This document shows positions 8,442-16,910 of a stretch of DNA of 38,064 nt, piece by piece. How positions within the stretch are numbered: position 1 is the stretch's first letter; every line of letters begins with the position of its first letter. Origin of the DNA: JAJPJX01 sp964568355 (GTDB lineage: Bacteria > Acidobacteriota > Terriglobia > Bryobacterales > Bryobacteraceae); the NCBI GenBank assembly GCA_964568355.1, contig CAZMRK010000479.1, positions 1-38,064 on the forward strand. Direction: 5' to 3'. Position numbers and translations under genes: made by a program. The notes below the pieces were generated by a model that saw nothing but the letters and a program-made list of their open reading frames with translations, was not told where the DNA came from and searched no databases.

Positions 8442-11400
8442 ATGAACCGATTCCGCATGATTGTCGTTTTCCTGTTTGCCGCGTTTCTTGGCGGTTGCGC
8501 TTCTTCTCCTGCAGGAAGCCAAAATGTAGAAGCCACCTATGGTTTGGACAGAATTCGCGCCATCAGTGAAGACCGGCGGAATGTCGTGTTGCCCATTCTC
8601 AAATGCGATCTGCAAGGCTTCAAGGAAGACGTCTCGGAATATCGTACATGGGCGGTGAAGCGCACCGCCCCCAATGGACGCATTACCGCTACCGTACCTT
8701 CCGCGGGCACATTTTATCCGGCTTTTGTTTTTTATGACGGCGCTGGTGACGAACGAATTAGAATCTCTGTGAACGGGACAGAGGCGGGCATCGCCGTGGC
8801 CGGCCTCGACGACAACCGGCAGAAGTTGTTCTTTGTCACGCGGCCGTACACGTTCCAGGGAGGTGAAAAGATCGAACTGCGGGCTATGACCGCAGACGGC
8901 ATTTACCGTACGGAAGATGTCCTGTTGCTCAAGGAGAAGCCCCAGCCCACGGAACCTGCCTACACCATCACCAATGTAGAAGTGCGGCCTCAATGGGAAG
9001 GAAGCCGAGTCAACACAGCCTTTGCCTGGATTACCAGTTGGCCTGTGGCATGTACAGTCGAAACCGATGGCGGCAATGTGACGGAAGACCTGGCGCTCAA
9101 CAATCACCGTGTGAAACTGGCGCTGGAGCCGCAACGTTCCTATCGCTACCGCGTAACGGCCAAAGACCGGCGAGGCCGGGTTGTCGCAACCGAGTGGAAG
9201 GTGTTCCGTTCCGATCCCCCTGCCGAGCCCACGGGAACCGCCCGCAATGAGCACTTGACTCTCCAGATTGAAAAAGGCTCTATCCCAGGGGCGCTACCCG
9301 TGACTGCCGGATTGCCGTTTCCCAAAGGCGTTTTGGGATCGGATCGTCAGTTGCGCCTTGCGGACGGCACACCGTTGCAGACGCGGGTACTCGAGCGCTG
9401 GAATGATGGAACCGTCAAGTGGGTTCTGCTTGACTTCCTGACGGCCAGGCCCGCCGCGACCCTGAACTACGGCGCAGAGGTCAGCCGAAAGCCGGTGGCC
9501 TCCGCTCTGAAAGTAATTGATAACAAGGACTCCGTCACCGTCGATACCGGGCGCATCAAGTATGTTATCGACAGGCATAAAGGCGGGCTCATCGCCTCTC
9601 TGTGGATCGACGAAAAGGAGATCTTCTCTCGCGAAAGGCCTGGAGGATTCTATTTGACAGGGCCGGACGGCGTCGAATATACGAGCTTTGCGGCGCCGGA
9701 GGCGGTAGAAGTCGAAGAAGCTGGTCCAGTGCGGGCAGTGGTTTACATCCGTGGCCACCACCAAAGCGGCAGCGGCGGCAAGTTGTTCGCGTATTCGATG
9801 CGGCTGTATGCCTGGGCCGGCCAGCCTTTCCTGCGAATCCAACATACTTTCGGCAATAATAACGGGGCCTCCGATTTTACGAATCTGAAAAGCCTGGTCC
9901 TGCGGATTCCGCTAAACGGACGGGGAGAGCATTGGTCCATGGCGGGGCATTCAGGGGCATTCCAAGGAAGTGAGCAAGTACGCCTGGTTCAGCATACTGA
10001 TGACCACTACTCGTTGGAGCATGGACCTGTAGCGGAGGGCAAACGGGCGCCGGGTTGGGCCGAATGGCAGGCTGGAGCCAGTGTTGTCACCCTGGCGGTT
10101 CGCGATTTCTGGCAGAACTATCCAAAGGACCTCTCCGTCAGCCGGGACGGCTTCGAATTGGCGCTCTGCCCCGCTCTGAAGCCGAATGAATACGATTCGG
10201 CGAATGGAACCATTGACGAGCATCGCATCTATTACTATCTGCACAACGGAAGTTACAAGCTGCGCCAGGGAGTGACGAAAACCCACGATCTTTGGCTTGA
10301 GTTCGGCAATCGGAGCCCTGCCGCCGTCCGGCAGCAGCAAACTCCGCTGATGGCCGTGGCGCCTGCCGAATGGTACGCGGCTAGCGGGGCGTTCGGAGAG
10401 TTATCCGTCCCACGGAAAGATGCTGTACTTAGCCGTTATGATCGCGCGTTTGCGGAGAGCTTCGCCGGCTATCTCGGCAACCGGGAAACCAAGCGTGAAT
10501 ATGGAATGTTGAATTTCGGAGACTGGTGGGGCGAGCGGATCATCAACTGGGGAAATAGTGAATACGATACGCAGCATGGATTTCTGCTTCAGTTTCTGCG
10601 CACCGGGAACTTCCGGTACTTCCGCACCGCGGAGGAGGTCGAGTGGCACAATCGCGACGTGGATGCCGTGCACTATCACACGGATCCATTGAAGCGTGGC
10701 GGCGTCTATGCGCATGCCATCGGCCACACCGGAGGCTACTATCGGGAGCGGCCGAAAGCCGGGGCTCCGACGCCGGAGGGATTTCGCGAAGGCAGTCCGG
10801 AAAGCCACATGGCGGCGGATCATACATTCATCGAGGGGCATTTCGACTACTACTTCCTGACGGGAGACCGGCGATCGTTCGAGACCGCTGTAAGCACGGC
10901 CGATCGCTACGACAGTTACTTTACGAAAAATTACGACTTCAACAATTGCCGCCAGCCCGGATGGCACCTCATCCTGACGATGGCCGCTTATAACGCTACC
11001 AACGATCTTTATTACTTAAATGCCGCGCGAATCATCACCGAACGCGTACTCGAGCGGCAGACTCCCGACGGAGGATGGAAGCGGCAGATGGTCCCCGGGC
11101 ACTGTTACTGCACTCCCCGGCACATGGGAAATGCCGGCTTCATGGTAGGCGTGCTGTTGACGGGCTTGAAGAGTTATTACGCAGCCACCGGAGACGAGCG
11201 CGTGGCGGACTCGATCACAAAAGCCGCCGGTTTCCTGATCGACAGCATGTGGGTCCCGGAAATCCGAGGGTTTCACTATACTTCCTGTCCCCGATCAAAC
11301 ACTGGCGTGGGATACAACTTTCGCCTGTTTGACGGCATCGTCTTCGCCTTTGTCCGGACGCATGATCCCAGGCTCCGGCAGATACTGCTCGCAGGGACAG

Positions 11401-11537
11401 AGGGGGCGCTGGAGAGCATGCCGGGGGGCCGGGATCCTCTAAAAGGAATGGAGTGGGGTAAGGCATTTACGCAGCAGATCCGCGTAACGCCGCATTACCT
11501 TGATGAGCTCGTTCAGCTCAGAGGTGAGCGACACTGA
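8442..11537 (+). CDS. Lipoprotein of the PcRGLX/YetA-like exo-rhamnogalacturonan lyase type
   Basis: A 1031-residue lipoprotein: the signal sequence ends in a lipobox LGGC with Cys19. Residues about 80-255 look like two beta-sandwich modules, the second fibronectin III-like. From about 265 the protein follows the PcRGLX/YetA plan: a RIFT-barrel segment (SIPGALPVTAGLPFPKG, then LERWNDGTVKWVLLDF), a central beta sandwich (about 350-620) and a C-terminal alpha/alpha toroid (GMLNFGDWWGE, GHTGGYY, ADHTFIEGHFDYY, CRQPGWHLILTMAAYN). PL26 members release unsaturated galacturonosyl-rhamnose from rhamnogalacturonan I; that this protein does so is inferred from fold. No ribosome site precedes the ATG. 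It is divergent from an Oar-like receptor. Confidence 0.72.
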   Translation: MNRFRMIVVFLFAAFLGGCASSPAGSQNVEATYGLDRIRAISEDRRNVVLPILKCDLQGFKEDVSEYRTWAVKRTAPNGRITATVPSAGTFYPAFVFYDGAGDERIRISVNGTEAGIAVAGLDDNRQKLFFVTRPYTFQGGEKIELRAMTADGIYRTEDVLLLKEKPQPTEPAYTITNVEVRPQWEGSRVNTAFAWITSWPVACTVETDGGNVTEDLALNNHRVKLALEPQRSYRYRVTAKDRRGRVVATEWKVFRSDPPAEPTGTARNEHLTLQIEKGSIPGALPVTAGLPFPKGVLGSDRQLRLADGTPLQTRVLERWNDGTVKWVLLDFLTARPAATLNYGAEVSRKPVASALKVIDNKDSVTVDTGRIKYVIDRHKGGLIASLWIDEKEIFSRERPGGFYLTGPDGVEYTSFAAPEAVEVEEAGPVRAVVYIRGHHQSGSGGKLFAYSMRLYAWAGQPFLRIQHTFGNNNGASDFTNLKSLVLRIPLNGRGEHWSMAGHSGAFQGSEQVRLVQHTDDHYSLEHGPVAEGKRAPGWAEWQAGASVVTLAVRDFWQNYPKDLSVSRDGFELALCPALKPNEYDSANGTIDEHRIYYYLHNGSYKLRQGVTKTHDLWLEFGNRSPAAVRQQQTPLMAVAPAEWYAASGAFGELSVPRKDAVLSRYDRAFAESFAGYLGNRETKREYGMLNFGDWWGERIINWGNSEYDTQHGFLLQFLRTGNFRYFRTAEEVEWHNRDVDAVHYHTDPLKRGGVYAHAIGHTGGYYRERPKAGAPTPEGFREGSPESHMAADHTFIEGHFDYYFLTGDRRSFETAVSTADRYDSYFTKNYDFNNCRQPGWHLILTMAAYNATNDLYYLNAARIITERVLERQTPDGGWKRQMVPGHCYCTPRHMGNAGFMVGVLLTGLKSYYAATGDERVADSITKAAGFLIDSMWVPEIRGFHYTSCPRSNTGVGYNFRLFDGIVFAFVRTHDPRLRQILLAGTEGALESMPGGRDPLKGMEWGKAFTQQIRVTPHYLDELVQLRGERH

Positions 11538-11556
11538 AGGCTGGCGGAGACGCGCA

Positions 11557-11881
11557 CTACCGTCGTTTCAACAACAGCGCCCAATCCAGCCAGCCCGGGG
11601 GCTTGGGGGAGCGTCCACTGGGGGCATAAACGGGGGCAGGGGAACGGTCTCTCCGGTAAATGCGCTGAGCCAGTGGGCCTCGTAGGTTCCCGGCGCGAGT
11701 TGAATGGACACATCTCCGCAGACCTATATTCAAACAGCGCCGTATTTCCGCAGGGGGGACGTATCGGCAGATAGATCGCGTAGGTCTCACCGGGCTTCGC
11801 GAGACAGTAGGCCCAGCCGTTGACCAGTTCGTCATGGGGCTCGGTTTTCCACCATTCAAAACTGGTGAAAGAAACCACCAT
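11557..11881 (-). pseudogene. Decayed C-terminal end of a DUF4038/apiosidase-like glycoside hydrolase
   Basis: No single frame is intact, but reading across frames on the minus strand rebuilds one protein end. One frame gives FTSFEWWKTEPHDELVNG, then AYCLAKPGETYAIYLP. A second gives LAPGTYEAHWLSAFTGE. A third gives PPGWLDWALLLKRR and a stop. Together these resemble the C-terminal collagen-binding-like domain that ends many secreted DUF4038 (apiosidase-like) hydrolases. At least two frameshifts are needed, and everything upstream of WWKTEPHDEL is missing. It ends within a few bases of the degraded lptD copy. The family name rests on motif memory; the decay is visible directly. Confidence 0.6.
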
Positions 11882-11882
11882 G

Positions 11883-12020
11883 CACCGACTGCTGCGGCTT
11901 CAACGTGCAGTTCCGGCGGTTCAGCTTCGGAACGCGCAATGAGAACAGGTCCGTCTGGCATTTGTGATCGCCAATATCGGCTCATTTGGGACCATGAAGA
12001 AGCAGGAGCGGCTGTTCTGA
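11883..12020 (+). pseudogene. Degraded second copy of the 3' end of lptD
   Basis: These 138 bp match 4810-4948, the last ~46 codons of lptD, almost base for base through to the stop. Differences are few: AAC to AAT near 11940, one base lost with a neighbouring change around 11946-11950, ACA to ACC, CTA to CTG, and TAG to TGA. The lost base shifts the frame, so the copy cannot encode the same tail. No matching sequence continues upstream of 11883 or downstream of 12020. It cannot function as a gene. Confidence 0.88.
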
Positions 12021-12063
12021 GCCGTCCACGAGCGTGCGCGGCGGCCCTCGTCCTCAGATTTTC

Positions 12064-12093
12064 TTGATTTTCCCCGGGCAGCCACGGTAGACT
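12064..12093 (+). promoter_or_regulatory. Candidate promoter for the second receptor gene
   Basis: TTGATT (12064-12069) and TAGACT (12088-12093) are 18 bp apart, about 33 bp upstream of the receptor start. AGAGGAG at 12114-12120 is the ribosome site. The match to sigma70 consensus is modest. Confidence 0.35.
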
Positions 12094-12125
12094 ACCCCAA
12101 ATCGATTTCACCCAGAGGAGTCTTT

Positions 12126-15100
12126 ATGAGGTTGGGAATCGGCATTTCTGTCCTGGCGATCTGCATGAGGCTTTATGCCGCGGATCCTACGGGCAGCGTT
12201 GGCGGCACAGTCTCCGATCCAAGCAACGCGCCGGTCGCGAAAGTTCGCGTCGTCGTAGCCAACACCGCTACGGGCTTGACCCGCGAAACCATTACCGCGG
12301 GCGACGGCGGATTTGTTTTCCCCCTGATTCCGGTCGGTCCCTATACGCTGACCGTTGAAGCGCCCGGGTTTCGCCGCTTTGAACAGCGCGGCATCACGGT
12401 CGCGGCCAACGCCAACGCAACGGTTCCGGTCGTTCTGCAGGTGGGCAACGTGGCCGAAACGGTAACGGTAGAGGCCCATGCCGGGCTGGTCGAGACCCGT
12501 TCCGGCACGCTCGGACAGGTTGTCGACCAGCAGAAGATCGTGGAGTTGCCTTTGAACGGCCGCAACGCCGCGACCCTGGTACTGCTTTCTCCGGGCACCA
12601 CCGACCTGGGCGCGCAGAATTCGCGCGGCAGCGGTGACGTGCTGCACAGTGCCGACTATCCTGGCGCGCAGGCTATCAGTTCCAACGGATCGCGCAGCGA
12701 GGGAGTGAATTACTTTCTGGACGGCGCCAGCAATCTGGACCCCTGGACCAATGTCAACAACCCGTTCCCCAATCCGGACGCTCTGGAGGAGTTCAGCGTT
12801 CAGACCAACAACTACAGCGCGGAATACGGCCGTGCCTCCGGAGCCATTGTGAACATTGTTACCAAATCCGGAACCAACGAACTGCACGGCTCTCTGTTCG
12901 AGTTCCTGCGCAACGGCGCCATGAACGCCCGCAACTTCTTCGCGCCGGTTCCCGATCATCTGAAGCGGAATCAGTATGGCGGCAGCGTGGGCGGCCCCAT
13001 TGCCAAAGACCGCCTGTTCTTCTTCGGCACGTACCAGGGGACGCAGATTCGCAATATCTCCACCGGCAATTCCGCGTTCGTGCTGACCTCGGCGCAACGC
13101 AACGGAGACTTTTCGGATCTTTCCCGGCAACTGAGAGATCCGGCGACGGGCCAGCCGATCCCCGGTAACATCATTCCTGCCAGCCGCATCGATCCGGCCG
13201 CCCAGCAGTTGCTGCCTCTCATCCCGACCTCCAGTTCGCCGGACGGCCACATCACCTATGACAGCCCCCAGGTGAACAGCGAGAACCAGTTCATGGGCCG
13301 CGTGGATTACAACCTGTCGAAACATCGCCTCTACGGCCGCTATTTCTATACCAGGCAGGTCACGGATCCGATCTCGGGCAAAGTGAATCTGGTGGCCTCC
13401 GGTCCCGGCTTCACGTATTTCGACCAGGGCGTCTCGGTCAACCATACCTACACCCCCAGTGCCACCCTGTTGAACAACGTCCTGTTCTCTTACAACCGGA
13501 ATAACACCCAGCGCGTAAGCGCCGCGCCGTTCGGGCTGGACACCATCGGCGTCAACATCGCGCAGCCGCCGGTGCCCGAGATCTCGGTCGCCGTATCGGG
13601 CTATTTCAGCATCGCCACCGGCAGGCAGGGCGGGTTCAACCGGCCCGCCTACGACTTTTCCGACAATGCGCACTGGATTCACGGCATCCACGAAGTGTCC
13701 TTCGGCGGCGAGGTACTGCGCGTTTTCACCGATGTCGACAATACCTACCGCCAGTCGGGAGACTTCCGCTTCCGTGGAACCAGCTACAGTGGGAACGCCG
13801 AGTCGGACTTCCTGCTGGGGTGGACCGACCGCTTCATCCAGGGCGGCGGCGATTACCGGGCGCAGCGCGGTACGATGGCCAGCCTGTTCGTTCAGGACAA
13901 CATGCGCCTGTCCCGCAAGCTCAACCTGAATCTCGGGCTGCGCTGGGATCCGTGGATTCCCTTCGGCGAGAACTTCGGACGTATTCCGTGCTACGTGCCC
14001 GGAGCGCACTCCACGCGATACCCGAACGCCCCGGAAGGATATCTGCTCACGGGCGACCCGGGGTGTCCCGGCGGCGGCACGACGGCAAGATGGGGCCAGT
14101 TCGCCCCCCGTCTCGGGATCGCCTACAATCTCGACGGACGCACGGTGCTGCGCGGCGGCTTCGGCCTCTTCTACCAGCCTCCGTTCACCGAGGCGCTGGG
14201 CACGCTGACCAACAGCGCCCCGTTCAGCCCGCAGTTCACTCTGTTCGGCGTGCCGTTCGACAATCCGTATGCGGGCACGGTAAACCCTTTCCCCGCCCAA
14301 TACGGCCCGGGCATTCCCGGCAAGGACGCGGCGTTCACGCTGCCGGTGGCGGTGGTCTCGCTCTCGCCGGGATGGCGTCCGCCGCGCGTGGCCAGTTGGA
14401 ATCTGGCGATCGAGCGCCAGTTGCGCAAGGACGTGCTGTTCCGGGTCGCCTATGCGGCCTCTAAGGGCACGTTCCTGGGCTACAACGTGGATCTCAATCC
14501 AGCGGTCTATGGGCCGGGCGCCGATAGCGGCAATACTCAGGACCGGCGTCCCAATCAGAATTTCCAGAACGTGGTGGAGGACGTTTCCGGCGGTAATTCC
14601 ATTTACAATTCGCTGCAGGTCACGCTGGAAAAGCGCTTCTCCGCCGGCTTTAACGTAAGCGCCAACTATACCTTCAGCAAGAGCATCGACGAGGTCTCCT
14701 ACCTGACCGACACCTGCAGCACCAACACGATCAACCCCTACAACGTTCGCGCGTACCGGGCTGCGTCGGATTTCAACGTGCCGCACCGCTTCGTGCTGAA
14801 CTATCTCTGGCAGTTGCCTTCCCCGAAGGAGAACGCCCTGTTGCGGAATCTGTTGGGGAACTGGCAGACCACCGGTATCTGGAATTGGCAGAGCGGATTT
14901 CCGCTCACCATCTCGTCCGGGGAGGACAACTCGCTCAGCGGTGTGGGCAACGATCAGGCCGATCTGGTTTCCAAGCCTGCTCTTACCAGCGGTTCGCTGG
15001 GCCAGCGCATTAACCAGTGGTTTACCACCGCCGCTTTCCGCACCAATGCGATCGGCACGTTCGGCAACGTAGGGCGCAACATTCTGTCCGGGCCCGGCAC

Positions 15101-15302
15101 ATTCAACCTGGATTTTTCGATCCAGCGGATGTTCGCCATCAAAGAACGCTGGCAGTTGCAATTCCGTGCGGAGTTCTTCAACGGAATCAATCACACGCTT
15201 CTGAACAACCCGGAGACCACCGTAACCGCCGCCGGTTTCGGCCAGATCACGACGGCGCGGGATCCTCGCATCCTGCAGATGGCATTGAAGCTCAAGTTTT
15301 GA
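12126..15302 (+). CDS. Oar-like TonB-dependent receptor with carboxypeptidase-regulatory-like domain (second of three)
   Basis: A 1058-residue outer membrane receptor. A short signal sequence (to LYAADPTG) leads into a CarboxypepD-reg domain (about 23-105, GSVGGTVSDPSNAPVAKVRV), a plug (ELPLNGRNAATLVLLSPGTT; NNYSAEYGRASGAIVNIVTK) and a barrel ending in Phe (MALKLKF). The LPLNGRN motif is typical of acidobacterial Oar-like receptors. The start is well supported by AGAGGAG just upstream. It differs clearly in sequence from the receptors at 5028 and 21227, so it is not a recent duplicate of either. No enzyme gene is closely linked: upstream are gene remnants, downstream an electron-transfer remnant. 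Its ligand cannot be guessed. Confidence 0.9.
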   Translation: MRLGIGISVLAICMRLYAADPTGSVGGTVSDPSNAPVAKVRVVVANTATGLTRETITAGDGGFVFPLIPVGPYTLTVEAPGFRRFEQRGITVAANANATVPVVLQVGNVAETVTVEAHAGLVETRSGTLGQVVDQQKIVELPLNGRNAATLVLLSPGTTDLGAQNSRGSGDVLHSADYPGAQAISSNGSRSEGVNYFLDGASNLDPWTNVNNPFPNPDALEEFSVQTNNYSAEYGRASGAIVNIVTKSGTNELHGSLFEFLRNGAMNARNFFAPVPDHLKRNQYGGSVGGPIAKDRLFFFGTYQGTQIRNISTGNSAFVLTSAQRNGDFSDLSRQLRDPATGQPIPGNIIPASRIDPAAQQLLPLIPTSSSPDGHITYDSPQVNSENQFMGRVDYNLSKHRLYGRYFYTRQVTDPISGKVNLVASGPGFTYFDQGVSVNHTYTPSATLLNNVLFSYNRNNTQRVSAAPFGLDTIGVNIAQPPVPEISVAVSGYFSIATGRQGGFNRPAYDFSDNAHWIHGIHEVSFGGEVLRVFTDVDNTYRQSGDFRFRGTSYSGNAESDFLLGWTDRFIQGGGDYRAQRGTMASLFVQDNMRLSRKLNLNLGLRWDPWIPFGENFGRIPCYVPGAHSTRYPNAPEGYLLTGDPGCPGGGTTARWGQFAPRLGIAYNLDGRTVLRGGFGLFYQPPFTEALGTLTNSAPFSPQFTLFGVPFDNPYAGTVNPFPAQYGPGIPGKDAAFTLPVAVVSLSPGWRPPRVASWNLAIERQLRKDVLFRVAYAASKGTFLGYNVDLNPAVYGPGADSGNTQDRRPNQNFQNVVEDVSGGNSIYNSLQVTLEKRFSAGFNVSANYTFSKSIDEVSYLTDTCSTNTINPYNVRAYRAASDFNVPHRFVLNYLWQLPSPKENALLRNLLGNWQTTGIWNWQSGFPLTISSGEDNSLSGVGNDQADLVSKPALTSGSLGQRINQWFTTAAFRTNAIGTFGNVGRNILSGPGTFNLDFSIQRMFAIKERWQLQFRAEFFNGINHTLLNNPETTVTAAGFGQITTARDPRILQMALKLKF

Positions 15303-15661
15303 GTACGCCATAAGCAAGGGAGTCAGCGGCAGGCGGCTCTTTTGCGCAACGGAGTAGTCGATGAGGGAAGGCCCCTCGGAGCCGTCTTACAGTCTCTCGG
15401 ATCACAATTTGCTGGTGAAGGCGGCCCGGAACACGCGCAAGAGCGGTGGATGAAATTGTACATCGGGCGCCGGCGGCTTGGCTGTCCAGTTTTACAAACC
15501 TCCTTCACGCCATGGTATTCGGATAGTGCCGTGGAGCGTCAACATTGTCAAGCAAATCAAAGTGGCTGGCAATGAGTATTGCGCCAGCTTCTATCGGGTC
15601 TAACTGACGAAGGCATTTCCTCAGGGCAAGCGCCGTTGCGCTCGCAGTTGATTGCGCGCAC
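15303..15661. other. Intergenic stretch without a recognisable gene
   Basis: This 359-bp gap separates the end of the second receptor from the end of the FAD subunit. Only short open frames occur in it, none with a ribosome site or a family motif I recognise. If a hydrogenase operon once continued here on the minus strand, its delta and alpha subunits are gone. No NiFe-binding cysteine motif was seen. Confidence 0.5.
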
Positions 15662-16495
15662 TCAGTAGTCCATCGGCAGCGACTGCAAGTCCTCAAAGGT
15701 GAACACAGGACCCTCTTTGCAAATGTACACCGGCCCGGCGTTGCATCGTCCGCACTTGCCGATGCCGCACTTCATACGGTTTTCGAGGCTGGTGTAGACG
15801 TCGCACATGCGCGCTCCCATACGCCCGAGCACGGGAATTGTGTTCTTGATCATGATGGGCGGACCGATCACCAGCGCGATGGCATTCGACGCGGGCACCT
15901 GGGCGCGCTCGAACACGGCGGGCACAAATCCGATCTCACCCTGCCAATCCGGTGTCTCACCACCGGGATCGACGCATTGAATCACACGCACGCGCGGGTG
16001 CTTCGCCCACTCGGCGAGTTCGTCTACAAAGACCAGGTCCTGGACGGTTCGCGCTCCGTAGACGATAGTGATCTCACCGTAATCGGCGCGGTTTTCGAGG
16101 GCGTACCAGATGGCGCAGCGGATGGGCGGCATGGCAATCCCACCGCCGAGAAAGATCAGGTCCCTGCCCCTCCATTGCTCGACCGGGTAGCCGTTGCCGT
16201 ATGGCCCGCGGAATCCGATTGTGTCGCCCTGCTCGACGGCCCACAGGTCTTCGGTTACGCGGCCGACTTTTCGGAAACAGAATTCGATGTGGTCGGTCCA
16301 GTTCGAACTCGAGCAGATGTTGAAGGTGGATTCTCCGGAACCGAAGGCGGAGAAGATGCCGAACTGGCCTACACGGAAATGGAAGGCGCCGCCGCGTTCG
16401 GAATCGCAGAACCGAAGGCTCACCGATTTGACATCGGGCGTGTGCTGGCGAATGGCGGTCACTTCCATCAAGTCAGGCTTATATACGTTCTGCAT
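15662..16495 (-). CDS. FAD/NAD(P)-binding electron-transfer subunit with C-terminal 2Fe-2S site (hydrogenase gamma-type)
   Basis: A 277-residue ferredoxin-reductase-fold protein. The N-terminal beta barrel binds FAD (FHFRVGQFGIFSAFG, then STFNICSSSN). The central nucleotide-binding domain has FLGGGIAMPPIR and VYGARTVQDLVF. The C-terminus carries four cysteines (CGIGKCGRC, then C in VYICKEGP) for a 2Fe-2S cluster, as in PyrK and in the gamma subunit of group 3b NiFe hydrogenases and sulfite-reductase-like complexes. The ATG at 16495 lies inside the end of the 4Fe-4S partner gene (17-bp overlap), so the two were one transcription unit. Length and motifs are complete, yet no catalytic subunit gene is near, so its role here is unclear. 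Confidence 0.8.
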   Translation of the reverse strand: MQNVYKPDLMEVTAIRQHTPDVKSVSLRFCDSERGGAFHFRVGQFGIFSAFGSGESTFNICSSSNWTDHIEFCFRKVGRVTEDLWAVEQGDTIGFRGPYGNGYPVEQWRGRDLIFLGGGIAMPPIRCAIWYALENRADYGEITIVYGARTVQDLVFVDELAEWAKHPRVRVIQCVDPGGETPDWQGEIGFVPAVFERAQVPASNAIALVIGPPIMIKNTIPVLGRMGARMCDVYTSLENRMKCGIGKCGRCNAGPVYICKEGPVFTFEDLQSLPMDY

Positions 16496-16895
16496 CGGAG
16501 ATCCCGGTAACGATCGGCAGCACTCCCAAACCGGCCGGGCAGTTGCGGGCGCAGTTGCCGCAGCCGGTGCAGAGAATCTCGCCGAATTTTTCTGGATATA
16601 TGAAGAACTTGTGATAGATGCGCTGGCGCTGGCGATCGGCCTGCGACTGCCGGGGATTGTGACCGCTGGCGTGCACAGTGAACAGGGGGAACTGGCAGGC
16701 ATCCCAGTTGCGCGCGCGAAAGCCTTCGGAGCCGTGCCTCTCGTCGACGATATCAAAGCAATGGCAAGCCGGACAGACGTAGGCACACACGCCGCAGCCC
16801 AGACAGGCGAGCGAGTTCTCTTTCCAAAACGGCGCATCGAAATGGTCGCGGACGAAATGGCGCGTCCGGGCGGGGTCAAAGCGGACTGGCGGCCC
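16479..16895 (-). pseudogene. 5'-truncated 4Fe-4S dicluster subunit (hydrogenase beta-type)
   Basis: About 139 C-terminal residues remain, from roughly RFDPARTRHFVRDHFDAPFW to the stop. They hold both expected iron-sulfur motifs, CLGCGVCAYVCP and CTGCGNCARNCP, in the spacing used by hydrogenase beta and anaerobic sulfite reductase A-type subunits, which are usually over 300 residues. The frame happens to stay open upstream to 17300, but that part is the antisense of a clear OmpA domain and is not protein of this family. So the N-terminal half has been lost at a junction near 16895-16911. A product could still be made from a chance start, but no proper start is seen. Confidence 0.7.
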
Positions 16896-16910
16896 GGCGG
16901 CTACGGGCGG

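Noticed and set aside
8379..9254. A 291-codon minus-strand frame over the start of the YetA-like lipoprotein gene
   Set aside because: It runs through the promoter region and the signal sequence of a convincing gene, and its product has no family features.
12108..15317. An unbroken minus-strand frame of over 1000 codons opposite the second receptor gene
   Set aside because: The plus strand is a clear Oar-like receptor with signal sequence, motifs and ribosome site. The antisense product shows no domain, and long open antisense frames are expected in GC-rich genes.
16194..16910. The plus-strand extension of the OmpA frame
   Set aside because: It is antisense to the FAD and 4Fe-4S genes, which have exact cofactor motifs. 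Only the part after about 16911 resembles OmpA.
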